From Bactrocera neohumeralis (taxonomy: Eukaryota > Arthropoda > Insecta > Diptera > Tephritidae), in the NCBI RefSeq assembly GCF_024586455.1, contig NW_026089623.1:10574204-10638203 (forward strand): a stretch of 64,000 nucleotides of DNA, in the 5' to 3' direction. A model generated the notes under the pieces. That model was not told where the DNA came from, searched no databases, and saw only the letters and a program-made list of their open reading frames with translations. Made by a program: the position numbers and the translations under genes. Numbering within the stretch: position 1 is the stretch's first letter; the number at the start of each line of letters is the position of its first letter. This document shows, piece after piece, positions 53,581 through 63,345 of the stretch.

Positions 53581-53832
53581 TCCTGCCCGGTCGAGTCGGT
53601 CGACTCGAAATCTTCCTTCTCTGGCAAAAAAAAACATAGTTTCTGGACGGCTCGTTTCATGTATCCTGTACTGTTGTCACTCGACCAGTGGGTTGGGGGC
53701 AGGTTCTCTTGTTTGGACAATACCATTCACCCTTATATTCCTTGTGCGCCGAAACCATTTGCTTCGTCTCTGCAGAATGGTTAGATACTCCTCACTCCAT
53801 CGCTTCCAAAATCCTTGTTGTATTTGACGTAC

Positions 53833-54873
53833 CTATTGCCATTGCTTCAGTCGGTTTCTAGGAATATGCTTGATATCTAGAGACCCAATCAGGAAATAAC
53901 CAGGCGTTAACGCAAGTTTCTGCTCAGAATCGTCGTAAAGTGGTGTAATGGGACGAGAATTGAGACAGGCTTCTATTCTTACTGCCTGCGTCTGCAGCTG
54001 ACTATGCCACATGACCTGCGCACCTACGCAGCGTGTCAAATGGTGCTTTGCGGATTTCATTGCCGCCTCCCAGAGGCCTCTTTGATGCGGAGCACTGGGT
54101 GTTATGAAATGCCAATGCGTGCCCGAATTTGCTAACGATCGCTTATTATTCTCACTCTGCAAGGTCTTCCTTCAAGAGTCGATTGGCACCAACAAACGCT
54201 GTCCCATTATTACTATATAAATCCCGACAGGGTCCGCGTTGGCTGACAAAACGAGTAAAGGCATGTAGACAGCTTTGGTGACTATACAATCGAAAATTGC
54301 GAGATACGTTTTGATAAGCGTTCGAGAGCGTTTCGTTCCGATTCGTGGTGTAAAAGGCCCACAGTAATCGACACCAGATGAAATGAACGGTCTAGCGGCT
54401 CTAATCCTCTGCCCGGGTAAGGAAGCCATTTGCTGCTTCAGGACTTCCCCTCTGTGACGCCGACACACTACACAGTTATGGATGAAACCTTTGACTGCTT
54501 GCCTGGAACTCAAAATCCAGAAGCGGCGACGAAGAGCGTGTAGCATGAATGCGTCATCAACTCGTAGGATTCCGCTCTTATCTATAAAGGGATTTAAAGA
54601 CATTATTTGACCGGAACATGCCAAACCTGAAATAGACTTCAATTGATGGATTTCATCTGCCAAATGTTTTTCTTGCTCTAAACGGATTATAGTGTATAGT
54701 GCGTCGTCCAGTTCCTGATAACCGGTTGGCGAAGGTGACGACGGTTTCTTAACCAATGTAGTATAATTGTTACCGTTCCTAACAATCGAGTCATATAACT
54801 GACATAACTGCAGGTAAGAGGATAGCGTGCCCGTTTGGACGACGAGTAGATAACGAATGTGACACGAGTGCAA
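53833..54873 (-). pseudogene. BEL-B integrase
   Basis: The segment 54172-54873 encodes the zinc domain (LHALRRRFWILSSRQAVKGF, HNCVVCRRHRGEVLKQQ) and the first catalytic Asp in GVDYCGPFTPRIG. The middle catalytic SDxG block is altered to a frame-disrupted segment near 54200. The segment 53833-54162 gives HWHFITPSAPHQRGLWEAAM, with the catalytic Glu in LWEAAM, and LTPGYFLIGSL. A frameshift near 54165 separates the two. Confidence 0.85.
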
Positions 54874-55444
54874 TCAATTTGTTCGTATTTGGATTTTCGG
54901 CGACTAAGACATCTGACTCATCCTTGCTGAGAAGAACATCAGTACTGTGCAAATAGATCATCTCTGCCTCCTTAGGTCCATGCCACCAAAGTGGATGTAC
55001 CAGTGGCTCGCCAGGTACGATTCCTCTACTCGCACAATCAGCTGGGTTATGAGCAGAACGAATGTGATGCCATCGCGTAGGGGATGTCAGCTCTTGAATT
55101 CTACGAACACGATTTGATATGAATGGTTTTAGTGTTGCTGAATCCTTCTTCATCCAAAACAGTACGATAGCTGAGTCCGAACATAGATAGTAGGGAACGT
55201 TAACTAGTCCCAAAGAATCCCGCACGTTCTGGAATGTTTCGGCAAGAAGTAGCGCTGCCGCAAGTTCCAGGCGTGGAATGGTAGCAGCCTTGAGTGGTGC
55301 TACCCTGGTACGTGCAGTAAGAAGAGTGAAACGTATAGAACCGTCTTTGTGCAACGTCTTTGCATAAATCACCGCTACATACGCGTGTGAGATAGCATCG
55401 CAAAAGCCGTGAAATGATGTTTCAACGGAGTCATGCTCATCCAC
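54791..55444 (-). pseudogene. BEL-B RNase H
   Basis: 217 open codons: SFHGFCDAISHAYVAVIYA (first Asp), RLELAAALLLAETFQNV (Glu), YLCSDSAIVLFWMKKD (Asp) and NPADCASRGIVPGEPLVHPL. It removes RNA from the RNA-DNA hybrid during reverse transcription. Confidence 0.87.
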
Positions 55445-56440
55445 CGCTCGATACGAATTTGATTAAGCTATGTGCCCGATACTTCAGCCATTCGCGGCAA
55501 AGGTCGTCATATAAAGGTGAGTCCCAAGATAGATCGGCAGACCACAGTCTCTGAATGAATAATTTCCCAGTTACGATAACAGGCGATAACAATCCAGTAG
55601 GAACAAAGAGCCGTGCCACCTCGCTGCGTACACGGCGCTTCGTATGTATCTCTCCTTTTTGACGTAGATCGACGCGAAAGAATAACTGATCCGACAGTGC
55701 GTCCCATCTTAAGCCCTAAACGGAAGCCTCCCCAGGATGGAAGATATAGCTAGAAAGAGACGGCTCATTAGATAAACACATCATCACCTGACTATCGTTC
55801 GAGTTCCATTTTCTCAGGCTGAACTTTCCCGCAGTTAAAATGGCATCCACGTTCGTAGCCAGCTCCACTGTATCAGTAACGCTTTCACAACTTGTCAAGC
55901 AGTCGTCAACATGAAACGAAGTTAATATCGCAGTTCGAGCACGAAACACTTGTTAAAGGTCAGGAACCACAGCGGAACTGTCATAGGCACATTGTTGCAG
56001 GGTTCGTACTGCATTGTAAGGACTGCATGCCATACCATATGTGATAGTCTTCAGGTGGTACACGCGGATATGGTCTGCAGGAGACTCACGCCAAATAATT
56101 CGTTGATAGTTGCGATCTTCAGGTGCAACCATCACTTGCCTGAACATCTTCTCTATGTCCGCAGTTATCGCCACTCGATAGCGACGAAAACGTAAAAGTA
56201 TACTACTCAACGAATCCTGAAGCGTTAGACCTACCAGTTGAACATCGTTCAGTGAGATTCCAGTGCTGGTAGGTTCCGAAACGTTGAACACCACGCGAAA
56301 CTTTGCTGGGACCGCATGATGAGGAATGTAGCCGCAATTTGTGTGAAGGTGGTTGTACTATCTCTATGTGATCAAGTGCTGCATACTCTCTCATAAATGA
56401 AATGTAGTTTTCTCTAAGGACTGGCTCTGCAACCATGCGA
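55445..56440 (-). pseudogene. BEL-B reverse transcriptase
   Basis: 55953-56294 has VFNVSEPTSTGISLNDVQLV, ITADIEKMFRQVMVAPEDRN and KTITYGMACSPYNAVRTLQQ. 55716-55949 has the catalytic block TSFHVDDCLTSCES, with HVDD where BEL-A has YVDD. A stop (TAA at 55950) and frameshifts near 55715 and 56300 break the domain. Confidence 0.85.
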
Positions 56441-56640
56441 CGCTCTAGTCTAAGAAATTGCTGTAATGCCAGTCTTTACGAGTCACCCAGTTCCGTTGCC
56501 TTTCGCCGCAAGGGTAACTGTACCTTATAACGACCGTCTGGGATATGGCTGTGAGTGGTCTCGAAAATGTGCTCACACTCGTTCTCTGGCAGACCGTCAA
56601 CCTCCGCTATTTCCCCCATTTGCCAGAACTTTGACACCAG

Positions 56641-57190
56641 TTACTCCAACCGGTGGTCCTGCCTGTCTAGCGAAGTGGTGAGTGTGAGCAATGATTCCTT
56701 TGCAGGAAAGGTCACTGCTGCTGGACCAAACACCACCCATCCGAAGCGGGTACGCTGGGCAAAAGGTTCGTCTGGCCTTCCACCGATGACTTCACCTGCT
56801 ATGAATAAGAACATGGATAACTCCAAGCGTACCAAACTGGTTGTCCGCCAAGTCTATGCCTCTCAAGTATGGCCATTGGTTCATGTCAATCTTCACTGCT
56901 GGAGTCGGGGAAGTAATGGACGATAAAACCAAGGCGTCAATTCGTACTTCAAAATTAGATGTTGTTGATCTCAGAGTGAACGTAACGCTGCCTTTCACTC
57001 GAGTATTGATGGTCGCACCTACACCTTCTACCATCAAGTCACATTTTCGTCCATATAGCTGCAAACAGTTTGCTAGACGATCCGTTATCAAGCTAACCCT
57101 AGATCCGGGATCAAACAGAACTCGTGCCACTCACTGCACCGATGCTTCTCCAAAGGCATAAGCACGCGCTGTTGCTAAAAGAGTTATCGG
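56641..57190 (-). pseudogene. BEL-B aspartic protease and linker
   Basis: 56792-57130 opens ARVLFDPGSRVSLITDRLAN, the protease active site with DPG rather than DSG, followed by VEGVGATINTRVKGSVTFTL. In a shifted frame, FAQRTRFGWVVFGPAAVTF at 56641-56835 is the conserved protease-RT linker motif. Confidence 0.82.
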
Positions 57191-57229
57191 TTTTGGATTG
57201 GCAGCGGGAGGCTTTGCTGGTGCGGCTAG

Positions 57230-58314
57230 TCATGCTGTTGTGATTGTCGGCACCTCCGCAGGTACCTCATTGCATACAGCTGGTGTAGTTGTAGATACAA
57301 ACGTTGACGTGTTGTTGAACTTTTCTCGGTATAGGATTGTGTTTAATGATTGCGATGACTCATGGCTAGCTGCTTTTAGGTTAAGAAAACGGGATACCTC
57401 CTGATAGCCACCTGAATATATCCCACCAATTAAAGGAACAGTAGCCGCATTTACCACCTGCCGAAGTTTTCCCAACTTAAACGCTTCTGGATATGTCGAA
57501 TTATGTACCAGTGTTTCAAAGACAAGCAAAGTCCTCTCTCGACGAACAAAAACTAAACTCTATAAGTCGCTCATAATTCCCGTCCTGCTATAAGGTGCAG
57601 AGGCTTGGGCGATGACAACAACCGATGAGTCGACGTTACGAGTTTTCGAGAGAAAAATTCTGCGAAAGATTTATGGTCCTTTGCGTATTGAGCTGTACGA
57701 GATATACGGCGACATTGACATAGTTCAGCGAATTAAGACAGCGGCTACGCTGGGTAGGTCATGTTGTCCGGATGGATGAAAACACTCCAGCTCCGAGTAC
57801 CCGCCGGGGGAAGCAGAAGGACCAAGTGGGGAAGGACCTGGCTTCGCTTGGAATGTCCAATTGGCGCCACGTAGCGAAAAGAAGAAACGACTGGCGCGCT
57901 GTTGTTAACTCGGCTATAATCGCGTAAGCGGTGTCTACGCCAATTAAGAAGAAGAGAAGAAGTTTCAAAGGCATCTTTGAACGCTAACCATTTCCACATG
58001 TCTCCATCAAAAAACGGGATAGCTAACGGGTCTAATTTGAGATCAACCAAATGCCCATCCTGAGATGTCGTGGGGCAATTTTGAGTTCCGTCAGCGACAT
58101 TAGACTCAACTCTTGACGATGCGATGAGACGCATAGGTCTGCTGCATGCTGCAGTATACAGCTCCTCTACTGATTCCAAAAGTGCATCATGTGGCCCCAT
58201 CTCGGTGGACGTAGCTCCTCCCACCAAACGATTATGGTTCTCCATGAAGCGTTCAAAATGTGATTCAAGCGACTTAAGCTCTTGTTGAAAGTGAAACACA
58301 TCACGACTTTCCAT
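57230..58314 (-). pseudogene. BEL-B gag, split by RTE-7
   Basis: The start at 58314 gives MESRDVFHFQQELKSLESHF, and the gag core IPFFDGDMWKWLAFKDAFET is reached just before the RTE-7 insertion. On the other side of RTE-7 the same frame resumes with ETLVHNSTYPEAFKLGKLRQ and VVNAATVPLIGGIYSGGY. The zinc-knuckle part is not visible, and the segment ends 57230 before the protease. Confidence 0.82.
57525..57961 (+). mobile_element. RTE-7: 5'-truncated RTE inserted in BEL-B gag
   Basis: Carries only the RTE 3' end: reading pieces LSRRTKTKLYKSLIIPVLL, DESTLRVFERKILRKIYGP and GHVVRMDENTPA, ending with the tail attaagaagaagagaagaag. It is flanked by GTTTCAAAG at 57513-57521 and 57962-57970, a target duplication. 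It is shorter than RTE-4 by internal deletions near 57690 and 57800. Confidence 0.9.
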
Positions 58315-58446
58315 GGCACCTTCCGAGATACGTGCATGTATGTATGCGCTTTATTGCTTTCACCGCAGATGATCGCCAATTAAGTGCCGCCATGAAACCG
58401 CACAACCGCAATAACAAAAAATTGCAAAATAAATTTAAAAATATTT

Positions 58447-58466
58447 GTCCTCACTGGAGGCACCAA
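58447..58466 (-). promoter_or_regulatory. BEL-B primer-binding region
   Basis: In element orientation, TGGTGCCTCCAGTGAGGAC follows the LTR end after two T. It differs completely from the BEL-A site, supporting separate lineages. Confidence 0.6.
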
Positions 58467-58477
58467 ATGTTAAATAA

Positions 58478-60449
58478 CACTGGTCAACAAATTTGTAATT
58501 TTTTTTTGTCACATGAAAATTTGTATCAAATTTTGAATATACTAGGGCCACCAAATAATAAAATATCAATGAAAAAAATGTACACATCATGTTTTCTTGT
58601 GGCATCAAAACATATATTTTCGTAAAAAGTACAAAATTCAGCCACACTTACAGAATTATTTCCTAATATCTAATAGATACTTATGATTTTCTTGAATATT
58701 TGGCTTCCGGTAGGTACCTTTTAAGTCTCCAACAATAGTCTGCTAGCATTTCTGGACTCCATTTCCCTTGATAACGCTTCTCCATTAAGGAAATCACCCA
58801 AATTTTCCGGAAAGAAATCCAGATGAGAGTCCAGAATATGTATTTTCAAGGACATATTACACCTCAATGATTTATCATAAGTTCATTTATTAAATCTTTG
58901 TAATTTTCCGCTTCATGGTTACCTAGAAAATTTTGAACAACATTCACAAAACATTTCCAGGCGAGTTTTTCCTGATCATTCAGTTTTTCTTCAAAGCTCT
59001 TATCCTTCATCAATTACCGTATTTGTGGACCCACAAATATTCCCTCTTTGATTTTCTTCTGAGCTTAGGATATAAAAATCCAACTCCATCTTTAGGCATA
59101 GCTTTTACGAAATTTTTTATCAGGCCAAGCTTTATGTGCAACGGTGGTGAAAGTATGTCATTAGGGTTCACTAGAGGATCATTTTTAACATTTTTATGGC
59201 CTGGAGTTAGTGATTCACGCTTGGGCTATACTTTCTTTGTATAGTGACTTTTTCTGTCTCTACTGTCCCATTCAAAAATAAAACAGCAAAATTTCGTATA
59301 ATCAAGCTGTAGGCCAAGTAAAAGTGCAATGACTTTAAAATCACCACAAATTTTGCAAGCGTGTTTACTGTATTAAATTTTTTTCAAGTATAAATCTCAT
59401 ATTTTCGTAAGTTTCGTTCATATTAGAACCATGAGCAATCGGCACTGACGGAAGTTTGTTTCCGCTATGCAGTAACACTGCTTTCAAACTAGTTTTTGAA
59501 AAGTCAATAAACAGTCGCCAGAGACTTGGATCATATTCGAAATTTAATAAAGTCATCACAACAGGAACGTTATTACAATAGACTAAATCACCTCCTTCAG
59601 AACAGAAAGGTTTTATTTCAACGTCACGACGTCGAAAATAAGAAATCTTTGTACAACGAGAAAGTAAATTCCAGTCATTTAATATTGACCCCAAAAGCTC
59701 AGCCTGTTTTTTAGACAGATTTAAAACAGGTACTAAATCGTTTAAATCCCGTTGTGTCAATAAGTGCGGTTCTTTTGAAGTTGACGGTTTATAATTTGAG
59801 TCACTACCTTCAGATTCCTTATTATGCTGACTGAGAACAAATTCCGGACTAGAACTTTCACTTTTTGATCGATTTGGAGGCATCGGCACAGGCAGTTCGG
59901 CACTATGTAGGATGGGTCTCTTGGCCGAAGACAAGTTTGGGTACTGGATAGTGTGTTTGGATTTGGTAGTAATACTTTTTGTTGGAGTCACTTACATGAT
60001 CCTGTGATTCCGTCCAAATCATTACAATAGCATATGACAAATGTCTAGGTTCTCGTTTAGCCCGACCTAAAAGGAGCCTCACACACGTTGCACAACATTT
60101 ATGTGGAACCGAGGATTTCTCTTGATACCTCACAGGAAAACCAAAATAGCCTAAATAGCACCGTTCAATTAGTGATGTGAAATTTCGACGCTGAGATGTA
60201 AAAGTTAATTCTCCACACACAAACAAAAATTTTCCGGGTTGTTCAAACACTTTCGTGGCATATTTACGATCTAACTAATGTAAATAAAATGTAATTTAGC
60301 AAACACAATGGTTACACAGTCGACTAAATGCTGTTATGCATATAATAGATGAGATAGAAACAAAACTTTTATATATTTTTAATGAGGGTACACCAACATA
60401 AATAAACATCATAACAAAGTTCATATGACAAAAACAGTGTTTACCAGTG
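58478..60449 (-). mobile_element. 1972-bp CACTG-ended DNA transposon (CMC-like), decayed
   Basis: The left end is CACTGGTCAACAAATTTG and the inverted right end is CACTGGTAAACACTG. Both then reach a ttttgtca(c/t)atgaa block. A TAA duplication (58475-58477 and 60450-60452) marks both borders. CACTG-type ends with 3-base duplications suggest the CMC (CACTA/Mirage/Chapaev) group, but this is inferred. The empty site is available at 53290-53310 in the partner LTR, so the borders are certain. Confidence 0.85.
58680..60250 (-). pseudogene. Uncharacterised transposon protein family, decayed
   Basis: The N-terminal part (59903-60250) has KFLFVCGELTFTSQRRNFTS, CYLGYFGFPV and SVPHKCCATCVRLLLGRAKR, a Cys-rich module with paired CxxC-like sites. 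The middle (59365-59991) has TIQYPNLSSAKRPILHSAEL, LLTQRDLNDLVPVLNLSKKQ, WRLFIDFSKTSLKAVLLHSG and NKLPSVPIAHGSN. The C-terminal part near 58690-58860 has KIHILDSHLDFFPENLGDF and RYQGKWSPEMLADYCWRLKR. I recall this protein family as widespread in arthropod and cnidarian genomes as uncharacterised proteins. Here it sits inside a defined TIR element. The centre is deleted and frames are broken. Confidence 0.65.
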
Positions 60450-60734
60450 TAATTAATTTTACCAGAGGGTAGAGTTCTCAATGCTTTATTGAGATGAGCA
60501 CCATCAGCACTGAGTTACAATCAGAGAAGAGAGGTTGTACATTCATGTCCTCCGGTATTTAAAGGAGTACAAAGGAATTTAAAACACCGTCACTTCGAAA
60601 TATGAATAAACAAAGATAATATCAAACCGAAATGTATGATAAAAGAGAGATGAGAAATAGAAAGCTTAGATAAAACAGTATTGCCAGATCAGACTTAAAA
60701 CTAAACTTAAAGCTAACGTGAATAATTCTAAACA

Positions 60735-60739
60735 TCGAC
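60735..60739. repeat. Target duplication TCGAC, right side of BEL-B
   Basis: Matches 53285-53289. The next bases (ttcttcttcttaattggc) are the 3' tail of RTE-8. Confidence 0.8.
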
Positions 60740-61256
60740 TTCTTCTTCTTAATTGGCGTACACACCGCTTACTCGATTATAGCCGAGTTAACAACAGCGC
60801 GCCAGTCGTTTCTTTTTTTCGCTACGTGGCGCCAATTGGATATTCCAAGCGAAGCCAGGTTCTTCTCCACTTAGTCTTTCCAACGGAGTGGAGGTCTTCC
60901 CCTTCCTCTGCTTCCCCCGGTGGGTACTCATGGGTACAGCTCATCGTTACATTGCATGCGATATTCGCCGTGGCCAACGCGCAAAGGACCATACATTTTT
61001 CACAGAACTTTTCTCTCGAAAACTCGTAACGTCGACTCATCAGCTGTTGTCATAGTCCAAGCCTCTGTACAATATAGCAGGACGGGAATTATTAGTGACT
61101 TATGTAGTTTAGTTTTTGTTCGTCGAGAGAGGACTTTACTTCTCAATTGCCTACTCAGTCCGAAGTAGCACCTGTTGGCAAGAGTTATACTGCGTTGGAT
61201 TTCCAGGCTGACATTGTTAATGGTGTTTATGCTGGTTCCTAATTATACGAAACTAT

Positions 61257-62681
61257 CTACAACTTCAAAGTTATGACTGTCAACAGTGACGTGAGAGCCA
61301 AGTCGCGAGTGCGACGACTGTTTGTTTCATGACAGGAGATATTTCGTTTTGCCTCGTTCACTGTCAGACCCATTTTCTGTGCTTCCTTGTCCAGCCTGGA
61401 TAAAGCAGAACTAACGGCGCGGGTGTTGAGGCCGATGATAGCAATATCATCGGCATACGCCAGCAGCTGTACGCTCTTATAGAAGATGGTACCTTCTCTA
61501 TTTAGTTCTGCAGCTCGAACTATTTTCTCCAGAAGCAGGTTGAAGAAGTCGCACGATAGGGAGTCGCCTTGTCTGAAATCTCGTTTGGTATCGAACGGCA
61601 CGGAGAGGTCCTTCCCGATCCTCACGCAGCTTTTCGTGTTGCTCAACGTCAGTTTACACAGCCGTATTAGTTTTGCGGGGATACCAAATTCAGACATCGC
61701 GGCATAAAGGCAGCTCCTTTTCGTGCTGTCGAAAGCAGCTTTGAAATCGGCGAAGAGGTGGTGTGTGTCGATTCTCCCTTCACGGGTATTTTTCAAGATT
61801 TGGCGCATGGTGAATATCTGGTCGGTTATTGATTTGCCAGGTCTAAAGCCACACTGATAAGGTCCAATCAGTTTGTTGACGGAGGGCTTTAATCTTTCAC
61901 ACAATACGCTAGATATAACCTTATTTGCGATGTTGAGGAGGATTATCCCACGGTAGATGGCGCAGATTGTAGGGTCTCTTTCTTTATGGATTGGGCAGAG
62001 CACACTTAAATTCCATTCGTTGGGTATGCTTTCGTCCGACCATATTTTACAAAGAAGCTGATGCATGCTCCTTATCAGTTCTTTGCCGCCATGTTTGAAT
62101 AGCTCGGCCGGTAATCCATTGGACCCCGCCACTGTGTTGTTCTTCAGGCGGGTAATTGCTATTCGAACTTCTTCATGGTCGGGCAATGGAACGTCTGCTC
62201 CATCGTCATCGATTGGGGAATCGGGTTCTCCTTCTCCTGGTGTTGTGCGTTCACTACCATTCAACAGGCTGGAGAAGTGTTCCCTCCATGATTTAAGTAT
62301 GGTCTGGGCATCGGTGACTATATCACCTTTGGGGATTCTACAAGAGTTTGCTCCGGTCTTGAAACCTTCTGTAAGCCGCCGCATTTTTTTGTAGAATTTT
62401 CGAGCATTACCCCTGTCGGCCAGCTTATTAAGCTCTTCGTACTCACGCATTACGGCCCTTTTGTTTTTCTGTCTACAAATGCGTCTCGCTTCCCTATTCA
62501 ACTCTCGGTATATTCCCATCCCGCCCGTGTTGTGGTTGATCGTAACGTTGCGAGGTAGGCAGTCTGTTTTCTCTCCGCTGCGACACGGCACTCCTCGTCG
62601 TAGCAGCTGTTCTCTTGCACTTTCCGAAAACCAATGGTTTCGGTTGCACTTGTACGTAAGAAATTGGAAATGCCGTCCCAC
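61257..62681 (-). pseudogene. RTE-8 linker and reverse transcriptase (474 open codons)
   Basis: In order: REARRICRQKNKRAVMREYE, DLVTDAQTILKSW-type linker, EGEPDSPIDDDGADVPLPDH, SIPNEWNLSVLCPIHKERD, GPYQCGFRPGKSITDQIFTM, HHLFADFKAAFDSTKRSC, FRQGDSLSCDFFNLLLEKIV and catalytic LLAYADDIAIIG. The frame breaks near 61260, after GLTVNEAKRN. The C-terminal part (60750-61250) is frameshifted. This copy keeps the 90-bp block lost from RTE-1. Confidence 0.9.
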
Positions 62682-63338
62682 AGTTCCCTTATACCGAGTT
62701 GTTGACGAGTGCTCTCAGAGAGCAGGAGTGCAAGCCGAGTAGCAAATCGTTCAGCTGTCTGTTGTGAGTGCAGCTTCTCGACGTCGAACCTTCCTGAGGC
62801 GGATGCGAATCTTAGCTGCCACAAGATAGTGGTCCGAGTCGATGTTAGGACCTCGGAGCGAACGCACATCTAAAACACTGGAGACGTGTCTTCCGTCTAT
62901 CACAACACGATCGATCTGGTTGGTAGTTTTTTGATCCGGAGACAGCCAGGTAGCTTGATGAATCTTCTTATGCTGGAATCTAGTACCACAGATAACCATA
63001 TTTCGGGCCCCGGCGAAGTCGATCAGCCTCAACCCATTTGGGAATGCTTCGTCGTAGAGGCTGAATTTACCGACCGTAGTGCCAAATATACCTTCTTTGC
63101 CCACCCTGGCGTTAAAGTCCCCAAGCACTATTTTGACATTGTGGCGGGGGCAGCTCTCATAAGCGCGCTCAAAGCGCTCATAGAAGGCATCTTTGGTCAC
63201 ATCGTCCTTTTCTTCCGTTTGGGCGTGGGCGCAAATCAGCGATATGTTGAAGAACCTCGCTTTGATGTGGATTGTGGCTACACGTTCATTCACCGGAGTG
63301 AATAATAGTACTCGGCGACGGAGTCTCTCTCCCACCAC
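62498..63338 (-). pseudogene. RTE-8 endonuclease end and linker
   Basis: The endonuclease frame (62751-63338) has LRRRVLLFTPVNERVATIHI, VKIVLGDFNARVGKEGIFG (intact GDFN), ARNMVICGTRFQHKKIHQ and NIDSDHYLVAAKIRIRL. The linker (62498-62869, another frame) has FDVEKLHSQQTAERFATRL, RELWDGISNFL and CYDEECRVAAERKQTAYLAT. The first catalytic Glu region seen in RTE-2 is missing by truncation. Confidence 0.87.
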
Positions 63339-63345
63339 GAATCTT

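Larger units (their letters stand above)
53290..60734 (-). mobile_element. BEL-B: BEL/Pao LTR retrotransposon with two later insertions
   Basis: LTRs at both ends (TGT...ACA), a TCGAC duplication, primer-binding region at 58447-58466 and gag-protease-RT-RNase H-integrase on the minus strand. RTE-7 (57525-57961) lies in gag and a 1972-bp CACTG element (58478-60449) lies in the 5' LTR. Without these the element is about 5.0 kb. It is a different lineage from BEL-A, with different LTR, primer site and gag, and has many frameshifts. Confidence 0.9.
58468..60734 (-). repeat. BEL-B 5' LTR, interrupted by a CACTG element
   Basis: The LTR pieces are 58468-58477 (tgttaaataa) and 60453-60734. Joining them at the TAA duplication gives the same order as the intact LTR at 53290 (tgttaaataattaatttt). 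Confidence 0.88.
60740..63345 (-). mobile_element. RTE-8: long RTE-like LINE, 5'-truncated in the endonuclease
   Basis: It runs from the (GAA)-type tail at 60740 to a 5' truncation near 63345, where a short inverted sequence (cacgaatcttcgattcgtgg) adjoins BEL-E. The endonuclease lacks about the first 70 residues. RT is open for 474 codons. Frameshifts lie near 61260, 62510 and 62790. Confidence 0.9.
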
